Below, one piece after another: positions 9,639-18,419 of a DNA stretch of 64,000 bases (the first letter of the stretch is position 1; the number at the start of each line of letters is the position of its first letter). Below the pieces are notes generated by a model. The model was not told the origin of the DNA. It saw only the letters and a list, made by a program, of their open reading frames with translations, and searched no databases. Source of the stretch: Tetramitus jugosus (Eukaryota; Heterolobosea; Eutetramitea; Acrasida; Vahlkampfiidae); the NCBI GenBank assembly GCA_937625935.1, contig OW569383.1, positions 186,001 through 250,000 of the forward strand. The letters are read 5' to 3'. The translations under genes were made by a program, and so were the position numbers.

Positions 9639-11102
9639 TCAGTATCCTTGAGAGGCTTCATATTTGACTTTGTAGCATGGCAACACTTGATCAGGATTGA
9701 AGATGATCACTTCAGCAGACCCGTCAGGACTCACATGACTATCGAATCCATCGACTTTGGCACAACCTGTCTGCACTTGTTCCATTCGATGCGCCTTTCC
9801 AACAAATACGAGACAGATCAACAAGTATGGATTTCCTCTTGAATAGGAGATACTCATGCCAGGATACTCTGAGAAATAGAATCCCTTGCCATACCAACCC
9901 ATATCCGTGCTGGAGCCAACCTTCTCCAACAAGAAATTGGTCTTAATAATATTTTCCATGTTCACTTCACTGGTTCCATGGAAGAGCAACAATGGCTTCA
10001 TACTGTCCACCAAGAATCCATGCTTCTGTGCCAAGTCAATCTTACATTGATTGAATTTGGCGACCAATGTTGGATTCACAATATATTCTACACTTGAGAC
10101 ACGATAGGATCCACCACCACCATATGTTGTGCTTCCCTGTCTCTGAAACTGTGATTCTGCCATTCTAAAGTGAATATGTTCTGCATCACAATCAAAAACA
10201 TTGGTTCTCAACAGCGGATAACGCACCAAGCTCTTTTTTCGTAAGGCTTCCACTTCTCCTTGACAAAAGAATCGAGTACTGCGCTGCAATTTTTCATCTC
10301 TCAGCTTCTTCTCAATCAATTTTCTCTCGGCAGACAACTTTTTCTGAATGGACGCTGTTTCAGCATCGTCACCGTGATTGGCTGACAGTGGTGATGGTGA
10401 GTTGGCCATGAGATCAACCTGAGAACGCAAATGTTCCTTTGTAGCCAACTGTGAAATGTACTCTTGTTCCAATTCACGGTTGTTCTTCAACTTGTCTCGA
10501 ATCTGTCTTGTCATTTGTTGTTTTCTGTGCAGGCACAGTCCTACATCAACCACTTCATCCAACTCACTCAACTGGTGTGGACTGTCATGATAACTGCCAT
10601 TATTACTACTGTTGTTGTTGTTCTTGTCATCTTTTTTCACAGTCAGTTGCAAGTGCTTCAATTTTGACTCGATCCGATCAGACAACAGAAAATTAATGGC
10701 ATCGTCAATTGAGCCATTGGTTCGATGTTGCAACACGAGTCTAATGTTATCCAATGACACATGAGACAATATATTGTGCACGTGCAACACTTTTTCTTCC
10801 ATCTCATCATCAACAACAACAACAACATCATCACTCGTGTTGCTTGACTGTCCAAATTGTCTCAACGATTGAAACTCTACATGTTGTTTCATGAGTTTGG
10901 AATAGTGGAGCAACAGCTTTCGAACTTGAGTATGAATGGTGGATGTGATGAGTGAGTTGAGCTCGTTGAAATCGTCCTCTGTGTACTCGTGTTCATCCCC
11001 TCTTCTAGGTAGAATGACTGGGTCATTACTGGAGACAGAGTTGATACTACTACTACTAACAGTAGTAGACGATGGTTTTTTCTTGTTAAACAAAAAACTC
11101 AT
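9639..11102 (-). CDS. PARP-type ADP-ribosyltransferase
   Basis: The protein has 487 residues with a PARP catalytic domain at the C-terminus. The H-Y-E triad can be read: LFHGTS gives His375, GKGFYFSE gives Tyr409, and SAEVIIFNPDQ places Glu464 where PARP1 has its catalytic Glu. So the enzyme is probably able to use NAD+ and may make chains rather than single units (an inference from the Glu). The N-terminal half has a Ser-rich start, a segment near 120-150 (LDNIRLVLQHR, DDAINFLL) that resembles a UBA/CUE ubiquitin-binding fold, and a charged helical stretch at ~200-275. There is no zinc finger, BRCT or WGR domain, so it is not PARP1-like; it is nearer to tankyrase/PARP7-type mono-domain enzymes. 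A DNA-damage or ubiquitin-linked role is inference. Confidence 0.82.
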   Translation of the reverse strand: MSFLFNKKKPSSTTVSSSSINSVSSNDPVILPRRGDEHEYTEDDFNELNSLITSTIHTQVRKLLLHYSKLMKQHVEFQSLRQFGQSSNTSDDVVVVVDDEMEEKVLHVHNILSHVSLDNIRLVLQHRTNGSIDDAINFLLSDRIESKLKHLQLTVKKDDKNNNNSSNNGSYHDSPHQLSELDEVVDVGLCLHRKQQMTRQIRDKLKNNRELEQEYISQLATKEHLRSQVDLMANSPSPLSANHGDDAETASIQKKLSAERKLIEKKLRDEKLQRSTRFFCQGEVEALRKKSLVRYPLLRTNVFDCDAEHIHFRMAESQFQRQGSTTYGGGGSYRVSSVEYIVNPTLVAKFNQCKIDLAQKHGFLVDSMKPLLLFHGTSEVNMENIIKTNFLLEKVGSSTDMGWYGKGFYFSEYPGMSISYSRGNPYLLICLVFVGKAHRMEQVQTGCAKVDGFDSHVSPDGSAEVIIFNPDQVLPCYKVKYEASQGY

Positions 11103-11240
11103 GAATGGCCTGTGAGAGTGCTCTGTCTGGTGTGCTTTGCTTTGTTCTGTTTTTCTTGCTTTTTGGGTTCAGAACGACTTTGAATTCGTGTTCGCAATGT
11201 TGTTCTGAGTTCCACATCATTTGGTTCCAATAAGGATGAC

Positions 11241-11244
11241 AAAA
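11241..11244 (-). terminator. RNA polymerase III T-run terminator of tRNA-Glu
   Basis: Four T residues on the coding strand lie six bases past the tRNA 3' end, the usual place for a Pol III terminator. Confidence 0.6.
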
Positions 11245-11249
11245 GTGTC

Positions 11250-11345
11250 TCCCATACCGGGACTCGAACCCGGGTCTTCCGGGAACTTTTGCATTTCAGC
11301 TTGGAAGTGAAAGCCGGATATCCTAACCAGCTAGACTATATGGGA
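11250..11345 (-). tRNA. tRNA-Glu (anticodon UUC) with a 24-base intron
   Basis: The 96-base gene folds as a cloverleaf with acceptor pair TCCCATA/TATGGGA, a D-loop with GGTTAGGATA, and a T-loop GTTCGAG between CCCGG-type stems. The anticodon stem is TCCGG/CCGGA with loop C-T-TTC-A-C, so the anticodon is TTC (Glu). About 24 bases interrupt the loop just after base 37, the canonical site of nuclear tRNA introns, leaving a normal 72-base mature tRNA. No CCA is encoded. It needs the eukaryotic splicing endonuclease. It lies alone between the PARP gene and an unknown gene. Confidence 0.93.
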
Positions 11346-11416
11346 CTACAAAAGAATGTTTGCTTGTTCGTTTTGCGGCCATTTTTCACGCGTAGTCAGA
11401 TTAAATTGGGTGCTGA

Positions 11417-11808
11417 TGGAAACACGCTGTATGTACAGGCAAAGATGAAGTAAAGAACCAGAGCCAATACATTGCCTCATACGATCTGGTTTGTAGGGAG
11501 GAAAAGAAATCAACCTATTGTTTGATAGTGTTGTGTGGCAGAATGGTAAGTGTTTCACGGTGCGGCAAAACTGAAAGACAAGGAGATCCTCTTCGGTACG
11601 ACGGGTATTCTAAACAGGGTGAAGAGGAGGTGCATCTACACCCTTCTATTCATCCCCTACACAAACAAGGAAAAACCAGTGGTTTCTGTAAAAAAAATTT
11701 GCCACGAAGCTTTGAGAGAAGAAGAAGGTTAATTCCTCTGGTTAATTGTTGCTCCGTCTCTCCACTACAGATTTAATAGTAGGTTTTAATGCACCATCGT
11801 TTCCTTGA
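11417..11808 (+). pseudogene. Unrecognised coding region, spliced or frameshifted
   Basis: Three open stretches read like protein but in two frames. Frame one is open from 11417 to about 11546 with a balanced composition (for example NQSQYIASYDLVCREEKK). A second frame is open from 11550 to 11729 (EILFGTTGILNRVKRR, FIPYTNKEKPVVSVKK). A possible 43-base GT-AG intron (11728-11770) with a pyrimidine-rich acceptor would then add a short end, VGFNAPSFP, before a TGA at 11806. The first two stretches are out of frame by one base. They may be joined by a short intron (for example GTAGGG... to TAAG at 11550), or the gene may be broken. No start codon was found. I do not recognise the product. Confidence is low that it is a working gene, but moderate that this is coding-derived sequence. 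Confidence 0.35.
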
Positions 11809-11952
11809 GTAAACCACAGCATAGAAGGAGAAAACGGAACTTTTCCCATCTTCGAGCAGGAGATTGATTTGGCAGCGAAGACTGTAGTCAAGGTCTAATT
11901 TTATTTTGAGCGCACTTCGTCAATTCCAGAGAAATCTGGCCAAGAAATACTC

Positions 11953-13098
11953 ATGCATGCTAGCTCTCAGATTCAAGCTTTTAAGAATACTCTTAAAGGA
12001 CAAGCTCTCGGTCAAGCTCTACCTCGTCAAGATGCTTCTCTTATCTCTGGCAATGAATCCAACGAATTTGATTCTTCTTATCATTCCTCTGAGCAAGTCC
12101 AAGATGATGTTCCTCAGAGAATATTAGGAAGGTTCTCAAACCAGCCTACCATACTGAGAAAGAAGACTCGTGAGTTTCAGAATCCAAACAAAAAGGGTTC
12201 TAAGCGTGATAGGGAGAATGTTGCTCCCGAGGAAGTGCAAGATGAGAGACTTCAGAAACAAAGAAAGCTCTCAGATAAAACATTAGAGTTAGCCAATCTC
12301 AGACCTCTGGGACTATTCAACAAAGGGAGAGTATCAAGTGGCGTAGAGATCAAGAGAGGACCTAGAACTTCTGTTGAGCAACAGATCGCTTCAAGCAAAG
12401 TGAAAAGTAAAATTGAGGGAAGTAATACCAAGTTGAAGAGTAAAGACACTCTGAATGAAAGAGAAAAGCATAAAGAAAGAAAGAAAAGAAGAGGAATGGA
12501 GAAAGAAGGAAAAGAAAGAGTTCCAGCAGAGAATCAACAACCCTCTGTAAATGTCCTCGACACTCTTAACACTCCTGAGGAAGATGCTTGTCCACAATGG
12601 AAGGGAGGAGCTTATTTCCAGAGTTTGAGACAGAAAGTATTGTCAGATATGGAAGAGGCTAAGGTGAAAGGTCAAAAGAATCAGAACAAGCTTCAATCAG
12701 AGCATATTGCCATGTACAGCAAAAATATAGTGGAATCAAGCTTTGTTATCCTGGAGAACATGAAAGATGAAGAGGCACAGATTGGTGAACTCTCCCTATT
12801 GATGAACGAAGTAGATGTAATGGTCGGATCAATCGTTCAGAAATCTAGTCTTCTTGCTGCTTCTTTTCCCCCAAGAAAGGAAAACGAGAATGCTTCTTCT
12901 TGCGAAGACGGTCAATCTAATGATGATCCACTAGCCCTCCCTATTTTTGCGTCATTCCAATCCACGAGCACATCGAATTTTGACCTACCACAATGTGAAG
13001 CACCTAGAGATGCACATGAACAAGAAGGGGAATACAATGAACAGACCGATATCAAAGCAAAGAAGGTGAACCAATTCATGAAGGCATATTTAGCCTGA
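11953..13098 (+). CDS. Charged protein of unknown function
   Basis: The 381-residue frame starts at ATG 11953. I do not recognise it. The first ~200 residues are rich in Lys, Arg, Glu, Ser and Asn with basic clusters (KKGSKRDRE, KERKKRRG) that could be nuclear signals. A more ordered helical part (about 210-300) contains WKGGAYFQSLRQKVLSDMEE and MYSKNIVESSFVILENMKDE. The tail is acidic and Ser-rich. AATAAA follows 50 bases after the stop. Codon use looks more AG-rich than in the neighbours. It sits with another unknown gene (13324) on the same strand between the tRNA and the WS/DGAT gene; they may be lineage-specific. A structural chromatin or spindle role is possible but unsupported. Confidence 0.6.
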   Translation: MHASSQIQAFKNTLKGQALGQALPRQDASLISGNESNEFDSSYHSSEQVQDDVPQRILGRFSNQPTILRKKTREFQNPNKKGSKRDRENVAPEEVQDERLQKQRKLSDKTLELANLRPLGLFNKGRVSSGVEIKRGPRTSVEQQIASSKVKSKIEGSNTKLKSKDTLNEREKHKERKKRRGMEKEGKERVPAENQQPSVNVLDTLNTPEEDACPQWKGGAYFQSLRQKVLSDMEEAKVKGQKNQNKLQSEHIAMYSKNIVESSFVILENMKDEEAQIGELSLLMNEVDVMVGSIVQKSSLLAASFPPRKENENASSCEDGQSNDDPLALPIFASFQSTSTSNFDLPQCEAPRDAHEQEGEYNEQTDIKAKKVNQFMKAYLA

Positions 13099-13147
13099 GG
13101 TGATAGTAATTGAAATATCACTAGTTGTTACAATGTACGAATCGCAA

Positions 13148-13153
13148 AATAAA
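13148..13153 (+). promoter_or_regulatory. AATAAA poly(A) signal of the 11953 gene
   Basis: AATAAA lies 50 bases after the stop codon of the unknown gene at 11953-13098, which supports that gene being transcribed. Confidence 0.4.
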
Positions 13154-13323
13154 GTATCAATCCGTTTAGAATGGATTCGTGTCTGTGTTTTCTCCACCAA
13201 ACAAACCGTTACAAAACTACGACTTCTCCAATAAATATCTCGAGATGATGTGAACATGACAACAAATCCAAATCATAATTTAGTCAAGTGACTCAGAAAC
13301 AAAGGATAGAGGTTCTCCCTACC

Positions 13324-14121
13324 ATGCCAATAAGGATTAAAGATCGATTCCGCAAGTTGAAAAACAAGCTCAAAATGAAAGCACTTCGTTGCATGCCAAT
13401 GACTCATCGAGGTAAGCGAAGAAATTTAATGATGAGTCCTACTGAGAGAATGAGAAGGTGTTCAATGGCATTAGCGAGTCCTATTGGCAAGACGTATCAC
13501 AGGGCCTCCTTGCACGCGACTTCGCCCTCGCAGAGAGCATCTTACAGAGCAAGACCTCACAGTCATACATTTCTGTCATTGGAGGAAGAAAGAATGGATA
13601 TGAATCTGTTTCGGGAATTAAGTTCAAGAGATATCTTTGAACAGGACATGCAACTCGACGCTGTTTCATTCAAACACTTACAAGCAGAGGAGCTGTTTCT
13701 GGTGAGGATTGATGAACCCAAAATCCTCTCGAACAATGTTCAGGATGGGGATTTCATGAAAGCTCCAATTCCCCCTCCTATTCCTTCTTCTGGTTCAGAA
13801 CCTGTGTTGTTATTATGCGGTAATGATCTGGCACAATCATTAATCATAAGAGAAGACAAAAAGGATGACCAAAGCTCGGATATGTCGACAGACAAGCTCA
13901 GTACACCAACAAGAAGAGCATCATCGACAGATGGGGAGAATCAAACTGATGAACCCTTCAGTAGTCCTGATGCAGCATCAGTCACTTCCAATCAAGCTGA
14001 ATCATCATGCACTTCTCCAAACATGGTAGAGGGGATCCCTGTGTGGACAACGCTCCGACTAGCTCTCCTTAGAGAGTTGAAGCAATACATTGAGATGAAC
14101 AAGCACAAATTTATGTACTAA
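13324..14121 (+). CDS. Protein of unknown function with a basic N-terminus
   Basis: The ATG at 13324 gives 265 residues. I do not recognise it. The first ~80 residues are strongly basic with many Arg, Lys, Met and Ser (KDRFRKLKNKLKMKALR), like a nuclear or mitochondrial targeting or DNA-binding region. Then comes a mixed region with LEEERMDMNLFRELS, a Pro stretch (PIPPPIPSSG), and a Ser/Thr/Asp-rich disordered part. A short helical end follows (TLRLALLRELKQYIEMNK). It lies 225 bases after the 11953 gene, same strand, and converges with the WS/DGAT gene (48-base gap). It could be a lineage-specific gene. Confidence 0.5.
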   Translation: MPIRIKDRFRKLKNKLKMKALRCMPMTHRGKRRNLMMSPTERMRRCSMALASPIGKTYHRASLHATSPSQRASYRARPHSHTFLSLEEERMDMNLFRELSSRDIFEQDMQLDAVSFKHLQAEELFLVRIDEPKILSNNVQDGDFMKAPIPPPIPSSGSEPVLLLCGNDLAQSLIIREDKKDDQSSDMSTDKLSTPTRRASSTDGENQTDEPFSSPDAASVTSNQAESSCTSPNMVEGIPVWTTLRLALLRELKQYIEMNKHKFMY

Positions 14122-14169
14122 GACCACATAAAGATGCACCAAAACTTGATTTTATCGGTTGAAATGCTG

Positions 14170-15774
14170 TTATTGTTTCGTATCATGCAGCCTATTCTTC
14201 ACAGTTTGGTACTCTTCCAAAAGGTATTGCATGAGCAATTCCGGATCTGGAATCACAGTCTTTTCAGTTGTCATCGAGATGTTGATGTAATTATGATAGG
14301 ACAAAACGGCAACACCGAGCGAAGATCCAGGAGGTACTGGAGTCAGAGCAACACTACTACTCATTGGAACACCATCAATTGCAAGCTGACCAGGCGGACT
14401 TTGGACATTAGTCACAATACCACTCTGTAGGTAAGACATATAACCATAGAGTTTGTTGATCACTGCCTTGGGCAATACCTTTTGAACGACATACGTCAAA
14501 AAGTAAGTAAAGTACCGCTCAGGAAGCTGCTTATTATAATCCATCTCCTTCTTGATCCAATTGAGTCGTTCGACACAATCAGTGATACCCAATGGAAGGT
14601 TACTGACCATAAATCCAAACTTGTTTCTTGGCACCTTGAAGTCCTCGATGCTTGTTCGAATGTTCACAGGTGTAGTAATTCTAATGTCTTGACGCTTGAC
14701 AGGCTGCTTCTTATGTTCTGTATACTTGTCGACTGCACCAGCAAGACAACAGAGCATGAGATCATTAATCGTTGCATTCACCTTTCGACTCACACTCCTT
14801 GCTTCTTCAATTGATATTTCATTGGTTGAAAAAGCAACTCTCTTCTCTGCAGTAATGGGTGCACCATGCTCGCGTTTGAGCACCGTGTGTGGATCTAATC
14901 CAGCAGTCACTCCATTCCACACCCACTTGATCAATATCCGGAAGAAACCAATCACAAACCATAGGGCTACCATAAAAATGGGATACCAGGAATCAAATTT
15001 GATGAGTCGCAACAGTGGCCTCAAATTAAAACCACAGAGCTTGACTTGTTGGGACGATGACTCAGCGGAAGAGATCTTGCTTGCACCAGTCGTTTCACTA
15101 TGCTCACTAACAACATTACTCTTGACCTTGTTACTCATGGCAGCTCTCTGATTCGATATCATTTGTTCAATTTTTTGCACAGCATCACCATCAAACAACG
15201 ACTGACAGCACAGAACCAGTGCAGAACCATCACCAATCACGTGATGAATTCTCCATATGATTACAAAACCCTTGGAATGATAATCATCCACCACAACAAT
15301 CTCCCAAAGTGGCTTTTTCTTGTCTAATGGACGACTCGTCACATCACTCACCAAATTTCGAAAAGCAGCATCTTCATCTGTAGCTCCACCATAATAGGAC
15401 GTAGGATTCTCACTCTTCTTCAAGCTCAACGTACGGATATGGTCCTCCAACTTGACTTGAACAGTAGTAAAGTTCTCTAGCTCATCATCAATAATGGAAT
15501 GAAAGCGATAATAGTCTTGATTCTCCAGGATTTTGTCATTGATTTTTTGTTTGAGCGCATTGATAGCTATTGGCCTTTGCATGAACAGGATCACACTTTG
15601 GATGGCTGGTTGACTGTCTAGCTCAGTTCGATAGGTGAAACCACCCATGTGGGTCAAGGCTCTCTTTCTTCCTGTAAATGGCAATTTGGCGCGTAATGCA
15701 TCCTTGTCCGCTCCGTCTGGTTTTTTGGCGGGAATCACTTTGGCTGAATTTCCAAGCTTTTCTTGATGGATCAT
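14170..15774 (-). CDS. Wax ester synthase/diacylglycerol acyltransferase (WS/DGAT)
   Basis: The 534-residue protein has the catalytic motif HHVIGDG at 177-183 (HHxxxDG), which takes the proton from the alcohol or diacylglycerol acceptor. The N-terminal half matches WES acyltransferases (PLWEIVVVDDY just before the motif). The C-terminal half matches the DUF1298 part of the family (ITTPVNIRTS, NKFGFMVSNLPLGI, SPPGQLAIDGVP). A hydrophobic stretch near 275-295 (PIFMVALWFVIGFF) probably anchors it in the ER or lipid-droplet surface. The family joins acyl-CoA to fatty alcohols or diacylglycerol to make storage lipid, and is known in bacteria, plants and some protists. Which product is made cannot be read. 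The start ATG is at 15774. Confidence 0.88.
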   Translation of the reverse strand: MIHQEKLGNSAKVIPAKKPDGADKDALRAKLPFTGRKRALTHMGGFTYRTELDSQPAIQSVILFMQRPIAINALKQKINDKILENQDYYRFHSIIDDELENFTTVQVKLEDHIRTLSLKKSENPTSYYGGATDEDAAFRNLVSDVTSRPLDKKKPLWEIVVVDDYHSKGFVIIWRIHHVIGDGSALVLCCQSLFDGDAVQKIEQMISNQRAAMSNKVKSNVVSEHSETTGASKISSAESSSQQVKLCGFNLRPLLRLIKFDSWYPIFMVALWFVIGFFRILIKWVWNGVTAGLDPHTVLKREHGAPITAEKRVAFSTNEISIEEARSVSRKVNATINDLMLCCLAGAVDKYTEHKKQPVKRQDIRITTPVNIRTSIEDFKVPRNKFGFMVSNLPLGITDCVERLNWIKKEMDYNKQLPERYFTYFLTYVVQKVLPKAVINKLYGYMSYLQSGIVTNVQSPPGQLAIDGVPMSSSVALTPVPPGSSLGVAVLSYHNYINISMTTEKTVIPDPELLMQYLLEEYQTVKNRLHDTKQ

Positions 15775-16409
15775 TTGTTCTGAAGTTGTGTATGCTTGGA
15801 AGCTGTCTCAGAGGAAGAATAACTTGTGGATCTCAACCAAGAACGTGTGAATGTCGATTGATGTGATGTGTTCGGTTTTGTTGTTGTTTTTTTGATATTA
15901 TAATTAACATCAGACAAAGGGTGGATGATCACACGCAATGTTGAGTGCTGAGAATATTCCCAATAATCATCCAAGCCCAGTAAAATTCTCCTGAGGGACG
16001 CGTGAGGGAAATGGAAAGTTGGGCATGCGCTGATAAGGAATTTCACATCTCCCATCTTTTTTCACAAGTTCCAAAAGTCGTAAAGTTTGACTGGTGAGAT
16101 GTTTGTGCAGGAGACGTTGTAGTGTTGGTGAATCACCGTTCAAAAAAACGGTCGTTGTATTTCGGATAGGATCATCTTTTTTTTGGTTCTTGGGGAAGAA
16201 GAAATGATAATATTATCTACAAAGGATCCTCAAACAGTCACCGGTTTAGACCAAAGCCAAGATCTCTTTCAGTCCTTCTGGCGGGAGGGGGAATGCACAC
16301 TTTTTAATTCTTTCAGTATTCCATTCTAGAAACCAACATACACAAGCACGCAAGCAACTAGCTCATTGCTCATCTCTCCAGAGAACTATCAAGTATATAT
16401 CAGACAATC
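15775..16409. other. 635-base intergenic region, no clear gene
   Basis: This is upstream of both the WS/DGAT gene (minus) and a small + strand gene, so it should hold both promoters. It has an 11-base palindrome GGTGAATCACC at 16127-16137. A minus-strand open frame of 95 codons (15771-16055) overlaps the WS/DGAT start and is judged chance. Confidence 0.5.
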
Positions 16410-16694
16410 ATGCAAAGTAGAATTATCCAAGTGGCAGCTAGACAAGCCCTCATGCTATCCAACAAGAGTTCAATCTCTGCTCTTGCTCCACTCAAGCAGC
16501 AAAATCGCTCACGGAGTCATATCTCTTCGAGAAAGTCCTCCATGGATGACGTTTCATCTTCCTTCAAGAGACTTGTAACCATCAATGAGATCCAAAATCG
16601 AATGGAAAACAAGATGAAAGACGGAAGGCAGCATAGGATTTCAACTCACGGCGCTCATTCTAGAGCCTTAAGCAATAAACAACCAGTTTTGTAA
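16410..16694 (+). CDS. Small basic protein, possible mitochondrial
   Basis: The 94-residue frame starts at ATG 16410. I do not recognise it. The first ~28 residues look like a mitochondrial presequence (MQSRIIQVAARQALMLS: amphipathic, Arg but no acidic residue). The rest is Ser/Arg/Lys-rich with one helical stretch (RLVTINEIQNRMENKMKD). An A-rich TATA-like stretch (AAGTATATATCAG) is just before the ATG. No AATAAA is close behind. It may be a real short gene or an isolated open frame. Confidence 0.42.
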   Translation: MQSRIIQVAARQALMLSNKSSISALAPLKQQNRSRSHISSRKSSMDDVSSSFKRLVTINEIQNRMENKMKDGRQHRISTHGAHSRALSNKQPVL

Positions 16695-17010
16695 ACTGAC
16701 GGGAAAACTTTTGTAAACAAAACTTAGAGTCAAAAAGCATCTCTCGCCAAGAGTATGTCATTGTATTTCCATTACATGGTGAGAAGAAAGTGTCAACTAG
16801 TTCAATCTTGTTATGTCTTAGACGATTGTTAATTTCAGGTTCTATGTTGAAATAGTATTGATTTCTGGTCCCCAGTTGTGTGAATTCCTACTATTTTTGA
16901 AGGCATTTATACCAATGTCATGTTGTACCTTTTATTCCATTTCATACAATTCAAATTTCCAACAACCACAATACAACCATATCACTTAGTACTCCTCTAT
17001 AGAAGACAAC

Positions 17011-18267
17011 ATGAACAAGCTCTCTATTTGGCACTTTACCATCCTTTGTCTGCTACTGCTTGTAACGCAGTGTGTCATTGCAGACGACTCCCAATTCAAC
17101 TCCAAAGTTCAACAACTCTTACGGTACATGAAGCCAACTGACAAGAGTGCTGGCTGCATAAACTTTACTCCCTATGTCAATGGATACAATCCTGATGAAG
17201 GTCCTCACCCTCCACCAGAGCTCATTGACCAATTACTCGACGTTATTGTGACTGAAACTTCCTTCACTTGCATCAAGACATATGGTGTCCTCAACGGACT
17301 GAACTACACATTTGAGGCCGCACGAAAGCGCAACTTGAAAGTGATGGCTGTACTATGGATTGACATGGACGACAATATCAACGAACAATCCATTCAGGTC
17401 GGTATCGAAAGTTCTTTCCAATACAAAGACACCATTATTGCTCTAGTGTGTGGTAATGAACTGCGAGTGCGAGTAGGAAAAGGAGCCTCAGAACCTCATA
17501 TTAACAATTGCATTGACAAACTTAGAGCTGCCAATGTCGAACAACCATTGTCTGTGATTGAATCTTGGTGGGGATGGGTAGATGAACAAGCACAATATCG
17601 TCAATGGTCCATCATTGATCGTCTGGACTGGGTAGGAATCAATGTGTTCCCTTGGTGGGAGTCCATGTTTGATCGTGGTTGTTACACTGAGGAAGGAGCT
17701 GTTGATTTCCATATTGAAACCATTCATACTGTGCAGAAATTGTATCCAGACAAACCTGTTATCCTTACAGAATTTGGATGGCCTGCTGGTCCGAATGACT
17801 TTGTGCAAGCCAATCCAAAGAATCTAACCTGTGGAACTGCAACGGAGGCTCATCAAACATATGTGATCAGTCAGACCATTCGACGACTGCAACAGGAGAG
17901 TTTGTACGGAATCATGTTCTCTTCGTTTAGAGAACATTGGAAACATGGCAGAGAAGGAGTGATTGCATCCTATTGGGGTATCTGTGGTAACGAATCCCCA
18001 TTCCAGTGCAAAAATGTACATGACGTGAAAGGACAATGCACGCAACCTGATACTTGCTCCTTGGGTCCTAATCCAATTGTCAGCCGATCTCCCATTGTCG
18101 ATTCCTCCAGAAGTGACTCACCTCAAACAACTCCTTCTACGACAACTGCTATCAGTCCCTCCAATACGAGAGAGCAACCAGGAGCCGTTCTTTCCAGTTC
18201 TGCTAGCATCACTCAAACGATTCTATCATCCATCCTCTTGCTGATTGCTTCTTTCCTGGTCTTGTAA
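17011..18267 (+). CDS. Secreted GPI-anchored glycoside hydrolase family 17 (beta-1,3-glucanase-like)
   Basis: The protein has 418 residues. A signal peptide (1-24, core ILCLLLLVTQC) leads, and a Ser/Thr/Pro-rich linker (about 350-395) and a hydrophobic end (ILSSILLLIASFLVL) suggest GPI anchoring. The catalytic barrel shows the GH17 acid/base in CGNE (Glu150) and the nucleophile in VILTEFGWP (Glu254). The order of TYGVLNG, NVFPWW and TEFGWP is like fungal GH17 enzymes (BGL2/SCW type). These enzymes cut or re-link beta-1,3-glucan. In an amoeba this could remodel a cyst wall or digest fungal or algal walls; which is inference. N-glycosylation sequons are present. It has a monocistronic setting with its own 5' region 16695-17010. 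Confidence 0.88.
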   Translation: MNKLSIWHFTILCLLLLVTQCVIADDSQFNSKVQQLLRYMKPTDKSAGCINFTPYVNGYNPDEGPHPPPELIDQLLDVIVTETSFTCIKTYGVLNGLNYTFEAARKRNLKVMAVLWIDMDDNINEQSIQVGIESSFQYKDTIIALVCGNELRVRVGKGASEPHINNCIDKLRAANVEQPLSVIESWWGWVDEQAQYRQWSIIDRLDWVGINVFPWWESMFDRGCYTEEGAVDFHIETIHTVQKLYPDKPVILTEFGWPAGPNDFVQANPKNLTCGTATEAHQTYVISQTIRRLQQESLYGIMFSSFREHWKHGREGVIASYWGICGNESPFQCKNVHDVKGQCTQPDTCSLGPNPIVSRSPIVDSSRSDSPQTTPSTTTAISPSNTREQPGAVLSSSASITQTILSSILLLIASFLVL

Positions 18268-18419
18268 ACACTGGAAATCCTAAAACAAAAATAGCTTACC
18301 CAAGAAACAGCCTCGAACAACAATAACAACAAAAACAACCACCAAAACTACATATCCATAAAAAAAAAATTACCATTCATCCCACTCCACTCTACCTACC
18401 GTTGTAATAAAACAAAGTC

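Noticed and set aside
15771-16055. 95-codon minus-strand open frame overlapping the WS/DGAT start
   Set aside because: It overlaps the ATG of a clear gene, its sequence has no domain and it probably is promoter or leader DNA.
16127-16137. Palindrome GGTGAATCACC as an operator
   Set aside because: Only one copy, short; no binding family can be named.
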